Source: Lachnospiraceae bacterium (GTDB taxonomy: Bacteria > Bacillota > Clostridia > Lachnospirales > Lachnospiraceae). From it: DNA of 49,663 nucleotides. Location: positions 1 to 49,663 of the forward strand of contig JAAWCE010000057.1 of assembly GCA_022793065.1 (NCBI GenBank), in the 5' to 3' direction. This document shows, piece by piece, positions 27,561 through 36,112 of this stretch (its first letter is position 1; every line of letters starts with the position of its first letter). The position numbers were made by a program, and so were the translations under genes. The notes beneath the pieces were generated by a model. That model was not told the DNA's origin. It did not search any database and worked only from the letters and a program-made list of their open reading frames with translations.

Positions 27561-30281
27561 ATGGCAAAATGGCTCACAAGACTTTTATTTGACTGGTTTT
27601 TTGTCCTTCTGTATAAGCTGCTTCGTGTATTGCTTATGCTGGTGGACTTTATGGAGAAAATTTTTGACGTATTTGCCGGAATTACAAAGGTATCCTATAA
27701 TGGGCAGAAGGATTATTTAATCAATGTGTTTTTTGGTCAGAATATCATAGCGGTGATTTTCTGGGGAATGACAGCGATCAGTGTGGTGCTGTGTTTTGTC
27801 TTTACCGTAGTGGCCGTAACACGTAAGATATTGGATATGGGGGGCGGGGTAAAGCAGTCTTTAGGACAAATTCTAAACGGAGCGCTGCGTTCCTGCGTCA
27901 GTTTTCTATTCGTGTCCATAATCTGTATTGCCAGTGTGAATCTGGCAAATATCTGCCTGATACGGATTGATTATCTCATGAGTAATGCCTCTACACTGCT
28001 TAATGACGGAGGGAATGTGAAGCGGTTTACAGGGGAAGAAAATGCGGCCATGACTCGTATTATGAATACCATAGCCAATTATTCCATCAATAGTTCCGTG
28101 GAAAATCGTTATAACATTAACGTATGCTTTAACAGTATCAGAGAAGATTTGCTGTATCTCCAACAGCAGCAGTTTTTCACTTATGAGTATCCCATGGTGG
28201 ATGGGCATCATACCTGGCAGTCGGCCATTACGCTGATAGCCGGCTCCGGGGATATCGGTCAGGATTTGGAACTGGAAACCGTGGATTCCTCCGTGGCGGA
28301 AGCGCTTACGACGGTAATGGATGAGATTAAATATAATCCTCAGTTTCGTCCTATGGAGACAGCGTCAAGACCGGACCAGGGTAAGATCTCCGTTGCAACT
28401 ACGATTTTTCTGGTAAGTTCTATGGATGCGGCAAATAGTTCCGTATACAAGAGCAATGCGTCCTTTGACGATGCGCTTCGGAGAAGTTATCTGAACGGAA
28501 CCAAAAGCTATGAAAATTTGACACAGGTAAGGAAAGACTTTGATATCTGGGAAATGCGGTATGATGTGGGATACATTACCTGTATTGTGTTCGTGGTGAT
28601 TATGACCCAGTGTATTTTCCTGTTTATTTTGAGGCTCTTTGATTTACTTTTACTCTATCTGTCAGCGCCGGCGTTTGTATCTACCATACCATTAGACGAC
28701 GGTATGAGGTTCCAGACCTGGCGTCAGGCGTTTACAATCAAAGTCATCAGCGGTTTCGGCTCGGTGATGGCAATGCGGCTTTATCTTGTGTTAATTCAGG
28801 TTATTATGGACGGAAAACTTCGGTTTTTCGAGAGTAATTTTACCAATTATCTTTGTCAGCTTTTGTTTATTTTGGGCGGTTCTTATGCGGTGCTGAAGGC
28901 TTCACCGCTGCTGACGCAGATTGTGGCGGGCAATAGCGGCGCGGCGGCCAATTCCGAGACGCTCAGTGCAGCGTTGGGGGGTATTGTAGGAGGAAAAGTA
29001 GCCCAGACTGCCGGGCTTGGATTAAAGGGTGCAGCAAAGGTGGTTCAGGCGCCCGGACAGATATATCGAGGTGCGAAGAGACTTCATCATAGAAATCAAG
29101 CCAGGAAACAGGCAAAATTAATGTCCAATGAGGGCGTGGGAATAGGTAAGGATAAGGGTAAGGGTAAGGAAGAAAGTGGAAATGCGGCAGAACTTTTGGC
29201 ACCCCAATCCAGAGGTGCAGCGGCTGGATTTCTGGCAGGGACTGTAGCTGGTTCTGCTGCGAGCGGAGGCGGTTCTGCTAAAGGAGGAAGTGGGGGAGGA
29301 AGTTCTGCCAAAGGAGGTGGTTCCGGTAAAAGCGGAGGTAATGGCGGAAAAGGTTCCGGAAGCGGAAATAAATTTGCAGGCGGCTCCGGCGCAAGAGGAA
29401 GGAGCGGCCAAGGCGACAGCGCGAAAGAAGGAGCGAAGGATAAAAAAGCCGGAAACGCTGAGAGTGGTTCCGGAGGGAAACGTGGGGGCGGCAATGCTTC
29501 CGGCGGCGCTCCGGCAAACAATAATCGGGGCGGAAAAGGGGCTTCCGGCAGTGCTCAAGGCGGAAGTCCAAAGGCTGCAAGAGGCGGAGGGGCATCAGGT
29601 AATGCCCGCGGCAATACTCAAAAAGGCGGTTCGACGGCAGGCGGCAATGGGGCGCAGGGTAATAACCGCAAGACCGGCTCCGGGAGCAGTCAAAGCAAAA
29701 ATACAGCATCGGGGAACAATCGCGGGGGAAATACACCCACTGGCGGTGCTGCAAAGGGAACAGCCGGAAACAACCATCGGGAAGGAGGCGGCAGCGCTTC
29801 TTCAAGTAATCAGGCGGCTGTCGGGAGCGGAAGCGGAAACAGAACCAATGGGGGAAGCGATACTGGAGACAGCGGCAGCGGAAATGATGGTTCGTCATCG
29901 GATAGTCACCGGGGTGATATAGGAGGAAGTAATCCTGGCGGTGGAGGAAGCAATGGTAAAACCGGGTCAGGGAGCAGCTTTGGTGGAAGTACCAAAGGAA
30001 CCAGCGGTAATGGAAGCGCTGGCGGAACTGTATCAGGCAGCGGCTCAACGGAAAGCGATGGAAATAGATTTACCAGCCAGAGCGGGAGCGGTGCGGCAAG
30101 GTCAACCTCAGGAGGCGGCAGCGGAGCAAGGGAAGTCACAGGCGGGCGTGGAGGCAGCAAATATCAGACGGCAAACCGTGGTCCCAAATTATCCGGCAAG
30201 GGTTCATTACAGAAAGTCGGGAAAGGAAGCGCCAAGTGGAGGGGAGGCCCCTCTCAAAGAGGGAAGCAGCCATGGCGTTAA
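27561..30281 (+). CDS. VirB6/TrbL-like T4SS membrane protein with giant Gly/Ser/Asn-rich tail
   Basis: A 906-residue protein. The N-terminal half has about six to seven membrane segments (about 10-30, 62-86, 108-131, 335-375, 392-413, 432-452) with a large loop at 135-330, the layout of VirB6/TrbL proteins that form the T4SS inner-membrane channel. From about 500 on, the last ~400 residues are low complexity: Gly, Ser, Asn and Lys with GGNGGKGSGSGNK-like units, ending in a basic QRGKQPWR. Such a tail is unusual for the family. It could be a flexible domain or secreted filler. GGAG precedes ATG 27561. Antisense frames opposite the tail are composition artefacts. Confidence 0.75.
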   Translation: MAKWLTRLLFDWFFVLLYKLLRVLLMLVDFMEKIFDVFAGITKVSYNGQKDYLINVFFGQNIIAVIFWGMTAISVVLCFVFTVVAVTRKILDMGGGVKQSLGQILNGALRSCVSFLFVSIICIASVNLANICLIRIDYLMSNASTLLNDGGNVKRFTGEENAAMTRIMNTIANYSINSSVENRYNINVCFNSIREDLLYLQQQQFFTYEYPMVDGHHTWQSAITLIAGSGDIGQDLELETVDSSVAEALTTVMDEIKYNPQFRPMETASRPDQGKISVATTIFLVSSMDAANSSVYKSNASFDDALRRSYLNGTKSYENLTQVRKDFDIWEMRYDVGYITCIVFVVIMTQCIFLFILRLFDLLLLYLSAPAFVSTIPLDDGMRFQTWRQAFTIKVISGFGSVMAMRLYLVLIQVIMDGKLRFFESNFTNYLCQLLFILGGSYAVLKASPLLTQIVAGNSGAAANSETLSAALGGIVGGKVAQTAGLGLKGAAKVVQAPGQIYRGAKRLHHRNQARKQAKLMSNEGVGIGKDKGKGKEESGNAAELLAPQSRGAAAGFLAGTVAGSAASGGGSAKGGSGGGSSAKGGGSGKSGGNGGKGSGSGNKFAGGSGARGRSGQGDSAKEGAKDKKAGNAESGSGGKRGGGNASGGAPANNNRGGKGASGSAQGGSPKAARGGGASGNARGNTQKGGSTAGGNGAQGNNRKTGSGSSQSKNTASGNNRGGNTPTGGAAKGTAGNNHREGGGSASSSNQAAVGSGSGNRTNGGSDTGDSGSGNDGSSSDSHRGDIGGSNPGGGGSNGKTGSGSSFGGSTKGTSGNGSAGGTVSGSGSTESDGNRFTSQSGSGAARSTSGGGSGAREVTGGRGGSKYQTANRGPKLSGKGSLQKVGKGSAKWRGGPSQRGKQPWR

Positions 30282-30367
30282 AGTGTGAAAAAAGTCAGCC
30301 ATCATTGGCGGTATGGCGAAGGGCGCGGTAATATGAGGATAGCGGCAGGCCGGGAGGAAATAAAACT

Positions 30368-33300
30368 ATGAGGATTATACCTAAGAAAACAAATGTATCC
30401 ATGGAATTTTTCAATGGATTTACGGCGGGAGATGTGGCCGTGGGATTTATTGGAGCAGTGGTAGAGGTAGCCATATTGGTTTCCAATCTTCCAGGAAAAT
30501 TCTATCTGATGTCTGGAGGCTTGATTATCATTGCTCTGTTAATGCTGAAAATGGACGATGAGAGAAATTATGAATTTTTGCTCAATATTCTCAGACATTA
30601 TGCCTATCGAAGAAATTATGTCAAAGGGCAGTCAAGAGGAAAAAAGAGGAAAAAAGGGGGAAAGAGGCTGGAAGATATCAGAAAAGTCATCGCGTATACA
30701 GGAATCAAAGACGGATTCATCCTATACGAAAAAAAGTATTATGGCGCGGTGCTGGAATTGCCCAGTGTGGAATTTCGGTTTTTCAGTGAATTTCGTCAGA
30801 ACAATACCATAGAAAAGGCGTTGGGGGGTGTTCTGCGAAATGTAAATCCCAATTATGCGGCAAATCTGGTGAAAATAGAACGTCCTGTTATCTATGATAA
30901 GTTCGTGGAAGCGGAACATAAGAAGATAGAGGATTTGAAGAATGCTTACTGCCGTGGAATGCTTTCTGCAGACGAACTGGAACGCCGGATAGAGATTATC
31001 AATGATAGAATTGCAGAATTAAACGAGTTGTCCTTTGAGAATAAGGTGGTGCTTCCTTATTATTATCTGGTGTTGTTTGACAGTGACAAGAATCTGTTGA
31101 ATAACCAGGTACAGACTGCCATGGAACTTTTGCAAAACGGCGAGCTGCAGCCTCACAGGCTGGATGACAGAGAATTGGCAGTGTTTTTGAAGTATACCCA
31201 AAGTCTGGATTTTGACGAGAGGGACGCCCTGGATTTAGAGCCGGAAGCGTTTTATGAGTTTTCCCTGCCGGAGAAATTGGATATCTATGCGAAAAGTATG
31301 GTGGTGAACAATATTGTGACCCATAATTTCCGTGTGGTCAATTATCCTATGACAGTCACCAACGCATGGGGGGCTTTTGTGTTTGATACACCGGCAACCA
31401 AAGTGGTAATGAAAATGAAGCCCATGGACAGAACCAAAGCCATACGTGCCATTGACCGGTCCATTGACGAGCTGCGTTCCCAGGAAAATAACACGGGCAA
31501 GGCCAGCAAGCTGATAGATATTTCCACACATATAGACACACTTTCAGAACTTCTCATTATGCTGCAGAATGATAATGAAATTTTGATGAATGTAAATATT
31601 TATGTGTCAGGTTACGACTGGGAGAGCAGTATGGCCGATCCGCGGGTTGCGGAGAAACCGGAGGAAAGCGCACTTCCGCATATGGCAAATTTAAAGAAAA
31701 GTATCCGGCGAATTTATAATGACTCCAATATGAAACTGAATGATTGTATGTTTCTGCAGATGGAGGCATGGGTTGCAGGCCAGGTATCAGGCTATGATCC
31801 AAGGGAAGGAAAGGGAAGGTCCATTCACTCAAGTTCTGTAGCGGCAGTGTTTCCTTTTGTATATACTTACACCGCGGACGAAGGGGGTATCAACCTGGGC
31901 AGAAAGAACAGTGTGCCGGTATTTATTGATTTTTTCCGCAGGGACAATGAGCGTGTCAACAGTAATATGGCCATTATTGGTAAGTCCGGAAGCGGAAAGA
32001 GTTATGCGACCAAAACTTTGCTGACCAATCTGGCGGCGGAAAACAGCAAGATTTTCGTACTGGACCCGGAGAATGAGTATATGGAATTGGCTTATAATCT
32101 GGGCGGAAAAGTGATTAATGTGGGAAATGCCACCCAGGGGCGGCTGAATCCCTTTCAGATTATTACCAATCTGGAGGATGATGAAGAGGGAGAACAACAG
32201 ACTTCCGGGGTCAGTTTTCATACACATTTGCAGTTTTTAGAGGAATTTTTCAAACAGATATTACCGGATATTGAACCGGATGCGCTGGAATATCTGAATA
32301 ATCTGATTATCAGGATATACAGCATGAAAGGCATTGAAGAACATACCGATCTGTCAAAGCTGAAACCGGAAGATTATCCAATTTTTGATGATTTGTACGA
32401 CACGGTGTTGGAGGAATTCCAGTCTACCAAGAGCGATTATCTGAAAGGAAATCTGCAAATTTTAATTAATTACATAGCGAAGTTTTCTTCCGGCGGGCGA
32501 AATTCCGTTCTTTGGAATGGACATTCCACGATAAATACAGAAGAAAATTTTATTGTGTTTAATTTTCAATCCCTTTTGGCAAATCGAAATAATCTGATTG
32601 CCAATGCGCAAATGCTTTTGGTGCTGAAATGGTTGGACAATGAGATTATCAAGAACAGGGATTATAATAAAAAGTATCACGCTAGCAGGAAAATTGTGGT
32701 TGTCATAGACGAGGCTCATGTGTTTATTGACACAAAATATCCTTTGGCTTTGGATTTTATGTTCCAGTTGGCAAAGCGTATTCGTAAATATAACGGTATG
32801 CAGATAGTTATTACACAGAATATTAAGGACTTTGTGGGAAGCGAGGAATTGGCGCGTAAGTCCACAGCCATTATCAATGCTTGTCAGTATTCTTTGATTT
32901 TTGCGCTGGCGCCCAATGATATGCATGATTTGTGTAAGCTGTATGAGAAGGCAGGCCAGATTAATGAACAAGAACAGGAGGAAATTATCAATGCGGCCAG
33001 GGGGCAGGCGTTTGTAATTACATCCCCCACCAATCGTTCGTCCCTGGTGGTGGAAGCAAATAAAAATGTGCAAAGCCTCTTTACGGACAGTGAGTTTATC
33101 TCTCCATATTATGCGGACGAAGATGGGAAGGCATGGTGGGGGGAATTGATGAATGTCCTGGATTCGGAGCGGGAGAAAGAAGAACTGTCACAGTTTAGAA
33201 TAGAGCTTGAGGCAGGGGACGAAGAGACGGAGATACCCGTGCAGGCATCCGGTCAGCGTGTGAAAATCGTGGAGATATCGGAAGAAGATATTGCGCCGGA

Positions 33301-34090
33301 ACCAGAACAGAATATAGTATATGTCCAACCCGAATTAAATTATGGATATGGTCAGGGGCATGAGAGCGGAGGATTCTCCCCCAGGGAACTGATAGAAGAA
33401 CTTCGTGAGAGTCTGCGTAAGGATTTAATAGAAGAACTTCACAATAGTCTTGCCATGCAGCCAAATATGGGGCTTAACCAGTCAATGAGCGGAGGAAGGG
33501 AAGCAGTTGCCGGAATGAATACACAGGCCCAGGTTTTGGCAGGCGCAGTGCAGGGAACGGCGTACCAGGGACAGGAAAGCGGAGAACTGCCGTATGATAT
33601 GGAAGAAAGGGCAGAAATGTCTTCACCGGAGGATTTTGAAGAGGACTGGTCCGTTTTGTCCCATGACGATGTATACGAAGAAACAGATGCCGATTATTTG
33701 GATTCTGACTATGAAGATACAGATTTTGAAGATACAGATATTGAAGACACAGATATTGAAGATGCGGATTCGGATTTTGAGGAGACAGATGCAGACCGGA
33801 TGGAGAGAGAGTTTTATGAGATGTTCGGCATGATAGAACAGGATGAGGAATCCGGCGTTATGAAGGAATCTGTTGAAGCCCTTGAGGAAAGACATTCTGC
33901 AAACTTTGAGGAAGAGGCAGAGGAAGAGGAAGAATCCGATGGAATCTTTAACTTTGAGAAATATTTGGAAGATATCATGAAGGAGGCAGAAGAAGCGCTG
34001 ACAGATGAGGAGGAAGAAGTTGTACAGAAACGGCAGAATGACGAACTTGTATGGGAGATTACCTATGAAGAGTTGATGAGATCTGCATAA
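30368..34090 (+). CDS. VirB4/TraC-like T4SS ATPase with N-terminal PrgI-like and C-terminal acidic extension
   Basis: A 1,240-residue ATPase that should power assembly and transport of the T4SS. Residues about 1-65 carry one or two membrane segments (GDVAVGFIGAVVEVAILVSNL; FYLMSGGLIIIALLML) and resemble a fused PrgI/VirB3-like module. The VirB4 body follows, with Walker A GKSGSGKS (about 538-545), a FVLDPENEYMELA block, Walker B VVVIDEAHVFID (about 777-788) and the ITQNIKDFVGS motif. From about 960 to the end there is an extra, strongly acidic region including repeated EDTDIEDTD-type units near 1110-1135; this is not part of the family core. GGAGG precedes ATG 30368. Confidence 0.92.
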   Translation: MRIIPKKTNVSMEFFNGFTAGDVAVGFIGAVVEVAILVSNLPGKFYLMSGGLIIIALLMLKMDDERNYEFLLNILRHYAYRRNYVKGQSRGKKRKKGGKRLEDIRKVIAYTGIKDGFILYEKKYYGAVLELPSVEFRFFSEFRQNNTIEKALGGVLRNVNPNYAANLVKIERPVIYDKFVEAEHKKIEDLKNAYCRGMLSADELERRIEIINDRIAELNELSFENKVVLPYYYLVLFDSDKNLLNNQVQTAMELLQNGELQPHRLDDRELAVFLKYTQSLDFDERDALDLEPEAFYEFSLPEKLDIYAKSMVVNNIVTHNFRVVNYPMTVTNAWGAFVFDTPATKVVMKMKPMDRTKAIRAIDRSIDELRSQENNTGKASKLIDISTHIDTLSELLIMLQNDNEILMNVNIYVSGYDWESSMADPRVAEKPEESALPHMANLKKSIRRIYNDSNMKLNDCMFLQMEAWVAGQVSGYDPREGKGRSIHSSSVAAVFPFVYTYTADEGGINLGRKNSVPVFIDFFRRDNERVNSNMAIIGKSGSGKSYATKTLLTNLAAENSKIFVLDPENEYMELAYNLGGKVINVGNATQGRLNPFQIITNLEDDEEGEQQTSGVSFHTHLQFLEEFFKQILPDIEPDALEYLNNLIIRIYSMKGIEEHTDLSKLKPEDYPIFDDLYDTVLEEFQSTKSDYLKGNLQILINYIAKFSSGGRNSVLWNGHSTINTEENFIVFNFQSLLANRNNLIANAQMLLVLKWLDNEIIKNRDYNKKYHASRKIVVVIDEAHVFIDTKYPLALDFMFQLAKRIRKYNGMQIVITQNIKDFVGSEELARKSTAIINACQYSLIFALAPNDMHDLCKLYEKAGQINEQEQEEIINAARGQAFVITSPTNRSSLVVEANKNVQSLFTDSEFISPYYADEDGKAWWGELMNVLDSEREKEELSQFRIELEAGDEETEIPVQASGQRVKIVEISEEDIAPEPEQNIVYVQPELNYGYGQGHESGGFSPRELIEELRESLRKDLIEELHNSLAMQPNMGLNQSMSGGREAVAGMNTQAQVLAGAVQGTAYQGQESGELPYDMEERAEMSSPEDFEEDWSVLSHDDVYEETDADYLDSDYEDTDFEDTDIEDTDIEDADSDFEETDADRMEREFYEMFGMIEQDEESGVMKESVEALEERHSANFEEEAEEEEESDGIFNFEKYLEDIMKEAEEALTDEEEEVVQKRQNDELVWEITYEELMRSA

Positions 34091-34237
34091 AATATCTTTT
34101 GGCATGTGCGATATGGTATGGGAGATTGCATGAGCAAAGGGTAAACGCAGAGAAGCGCTTTATGGAGAAATGTAGTCTACAATATTTTGAAAGTATGGAA
34201 GATTTGACTGCAACAGGGAGAGTGTCGAAAAGTGTGC

Positions 34238-34260
34238 GCCCCAAAAGGGCAGATAGGAGA
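34238..34260 (+). promoter_or_regulatory. Stem-loop abutting the ribosome-binding site
   Basis: GCCC (34238-34241) and GGGC (34247-34250) form a small hairpin with an A-rich loop, 4 bases before AGGAGA and the start codon at 34265. It is one of several such pre-RBS hairpins here. Confidence 0.4.
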
Positions 34261-34264
34261 AGAA

Positions 34265-35788
34265 ATGGATATACAGGGAATCCAGGGGGAAGACGAAAAG
34301 CAACCCTTTATTGCCAGTCGGGATGAGGAGCTTGATAAAAAGGCATTTATGCGTGCTTGTCTGATGTCGGAGAGAAGTTCTGTTTTAATGAAGCTGGGAG
34401 ATGAAAAGCAGATCAATAAAACCATGGGAAAAATGAAAAATTTTGATTTCCGTGTCGTTTCGATGATTAATAAGTGGAGCAATTCCACCCATCCTGAAGA
34501 GGAAGCAGATATGGTGTTTATCGGAGGGAAAAGAGCGTCGGAATATATGAAGGAAAACGGATATTCGTTTATGGATTGTATGGTATTGGCCCAGACAGCC
34601 ATAGAAAAGAATAAACCTTGTGTGGAATTTGATATGGTAGAATCCATTGACCAGAAACGCCGCGATCAGAAAATGAACTTGTCCGATCCCAGTTTGAAAA
34701 ATATACCTCCCAGCCACATGCCTAAATTATTGAATAGTATTTTAAAGATAGCCACTTTTGGCTTTTATCAAAACAGAGAAGAGAGGCAGAACAACAAGAA
34801 AGAAATGGAGCTGATTCGTTTCGCGGCCATAGAGAAAAGCAAATTGGCGCGTTTGGCAAAAGAGGATAAATCAGCTTATGCTCAGGAAGCCAAAAGGAAA
34901 CAGGAACAAAATCGTCAACGGGCGGAGCAGGCACAGCAGCGAAAAGAGGAATTTAAACTGTATCAATATGATGAAAAACATAGTAAGAACAGACTTCAGA
35001 AGATGGAGGAATTCCGAAATGAGGCTTCTACAAAGCTCACGCAGCTGGGAGATCGGCATGATAAGCTTCAGAAGCAGGCACAGGAATGCCGCAAGAAGTT
35101 AGAAGGCATAGGGAAAGCAAAGGAATCTGCAGAAAAGTGGTTAAAAGAAAATCCTGATTGGAAGTCATCCCCGATTAAGATGCAGACAGCCTCTAAAATG
35201 TTGGAACGGGTAACAGAATACCAGCAGGCCAGGCAGGAGTATGAAAAAGTGGGCAGAAATTTGGCAAAGGTCACAAAGACTGCGGAAAAGGTAATGGTTA
35301 CATTAGGAGAGGCCGAAGCCAAGCGCCCCAGGATGACAGAATTGTATCAGAAACAGGCGCAGCATAAGCTGACAGAAGCGGAGAGGAAAGAACTGAGTGA
35401 ATTGGAAATGCCCGGAGCTGTTGTGGGACGTTCACAGGCAGGGCAGGCAAAGACAGCCGAAACTTCCGCGCCGGAAAAGCAAAACACGGCTGCAAAACAG
35501 GCAGCAAACAAGCAAGGGCCGGAAGCCGCAAAACAGACAACAGGCAAGCAAGCGGCAAACAAGCAAGGACCGGAAGCCGCAAAACAGGCAGCAGGGAAGC
35601 AAGCGGCAAACAAGCAAGGACCGGGCCCCGCAAAACAGGCGGCAGGGAAGCAAGCGGCAAACAAGCAAGGACCGGGCCCTGCAAAACAGGCGGCAGGCAA
35701 GCAAGCGGTAAACAAGCAGATTCCAAAAAATGAAAAGCAGAAACAAACTTTGGATAAAAAGCCGGCGGCTAAGGGAAGGCAGAGATGA
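34265..35788 (+). CDS. Coiled-coil protein with 17-residue repeats, candidate T4SS cargo or accessory
   Basis: A 507-residue soluble protein, not recognised. The N-terminal part (about 1-170) is a compact alpha/beta region. Residues about 175-360 are long helices with heptad character, rich in Lys, Glu and Gln (KRKQEQNRQRAEQAQQRKEE), consistent with a coiled coil. About 395-485 is built from four 17-residue repeats (AANKQGPEAAKQAAGKQ type), encoded by 51-bp DNA repeats. The end, KKPAAKGRQR, is basic. ATG 34265 with AGGAGA is chosen over an in-frame GTG at 34232. It lies between the VirB4-like gene and the paralogous pair and shares with them a basic C-terminus. Confidence 0.55.
   Translation: MDIQGIQGEDEKQPFIASRDEELDKKAFMRACLMSERSSVLMKLGDEKQINKTMGKMKNFDFRVVSMINKWSNSTHPEEEADMVFIGGKRASEYMKENGYSFMDCMVLAQTAIEKNKPCVEFDMVESIDQKRRDQKMNLSDPSLKNIPPSHMPKLLNSILKIATFGFYQNREERQNNKKEMELIRFAAIEKSKLARLAKEDKSAYAQEAKRKQEQNRQRAEQAQQRKEEFKLYQYDEKHSKNRLQKMEEFRNEASTKLTQLGDRHDKLQKQAQECRKKLEGIGKAKESAEKWLKENPDWKSSPIKMQTASKMLERVTEYQQARQEYEKVGRNLAKVTKTAEKVMVTLGEAEAKRPRMTELYQKQAQHKLTEAERKELSELEMPGAVVGRSQAGQAKTAETSAPEKQNTAAKQAANKQGPEAAKQTTGKQAANKQGPEAAKQAAGKQAANKQGPGPAKQAAGKQAANKQGPGPAKQAAGKQAVNKQIPKNEKQKQTLDKKPAAKGRQR
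35505..35708 (+). repeat. Four 51-bp tandem repeats
   Basis: Four in-frame copies starting CAAACAAGCAAGG (the last three) with few differences, encoding 17-residue units. The copies differ mainly in the GGAAGC versus GGGCCC part. Copy-number variation would add or remove whole units without frameshift. Confidence 0.85.
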
Positions 35789-35811
35789 CAAGTGTAAAAA
35801 GGAGGTTTGAG

Positions 35812-35937
35812 TTGATAACAAAAATGACAGATTTCAGGCAGAAACGTGTCTGGGTTCTGTCTATTTTGTTTGATAAAATAAGTATTAGGAAGGAAGAACC
35901 TCACCCTTTAGTGCCGCCGCGCAGCGACTTAAAATAG
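35812..35937 (+). CDS. Possible 41-residue reading frame
   Basis: TTG 35812 follows a good AAGGAGG (35799-35805) and opens a frame (ITKMTDFRQKRVW...) ending ...EPHPLVPPRSDLK at TAG 35935. The final third is the B repeat module. The same peptide frame is open in the other B copy before 38739, but that reflects DNA identity. There is no other support for translation. Confidence 0.2.
   Translation: MITKMTDFRQKRVWVLSILFDKISIRKEEPHPLVPPRSDLK
35893..35937 (+). repeat. Intergenic module B, copy 1
   Basis: About 45 bp, nearly identical to 38686-38728 (differences in GCCGCC versus GCAGTC and one A). It ends in AATAG and is joined here to module C. Confidence 0.75.
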
Positions 35938-35956
35938 TCCAGCTAAGAAATGTCAA
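35938..35956 (+). repeat. Intergenic module C, copy 1
   Basis: 19 bp, TCCAGCTAAGAAATGTCAA, one mismatch from 38558-38576. Here it follows module B; in the second gap it follows module A. Confidence 0.65.
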
Positions 35957-35987
35957 GAGGATATTTAAAAACAGTCTCGAAACGGAG

Positions 35988-36051
35988 GCGCCCGGAAGGA
36001 AATTTAAGCTGCGAACTTTGCAGATGAAATTTTCTTCCCCTAAAGGGGCGC
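35988..36051 (+). other. Long imperfect stem-loop in leader
   Basis: GCGCCC (35988-35993) pairs with GGGCGC (36046-36051), and GGAAGGAAATTT (35994-36005) with AAATTTTCTTCC (36027-36038). A small CTGC/GCAG stem lies within. Its arms resemble the structure at 38606-38696 in layout (GC-rich base, AAATTT middle). Confidence 0.6.
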
Positions 36052-36099
36052 TGTAGTGTAGAGACCGGAACAAGTTCCCGCCCGCGGGAACTGGAATAG
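36045..36099 (+). repeat. Intergenic module A, copy 1 (55 bp), with RBS-adjacent hairpin
   Basis: 51 of 55 positions match 38503-38557. It contains the perfect stem AGTTCCCG/CGGGAACT (36073-36092), followed after 5 bases by AGGAGG and the start codon of the 795-residue protein. Confidence 0.8.
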
Positions 36100-36112
36100 G
36101 AGGAAAGGAATT

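Noticed and set aside
29096..30160. Long minus-strand and alternate-frame reading frames opposite the Gly/Ser tail
   Set aside because: They arise from the biased codon composition of the tail (Pro/Leu/Ser-rich readings), have no ribosome-binding sites and overlap a well supported gene.
24326..34090. Classification as a complete conjugative element (ICE)
   Set aside because: No relaxase, integrase, excisionase, oriT or att repeat is visible here. Kept as a T4SS locus, with the caveat that the window limits are not element limits.
35505..35708. Possible CRISPR array
   Set aside because: The units are contiguous tandem repeats without unique spacers and encode protein in frame. No cas genes are present.
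35298..35904. Cys/Leu-rich antisense frames over the 51-bp repeats
   Set aside because: Repeat-driven artefacts; the sense frame has a start site, a coiled coil and locus context.
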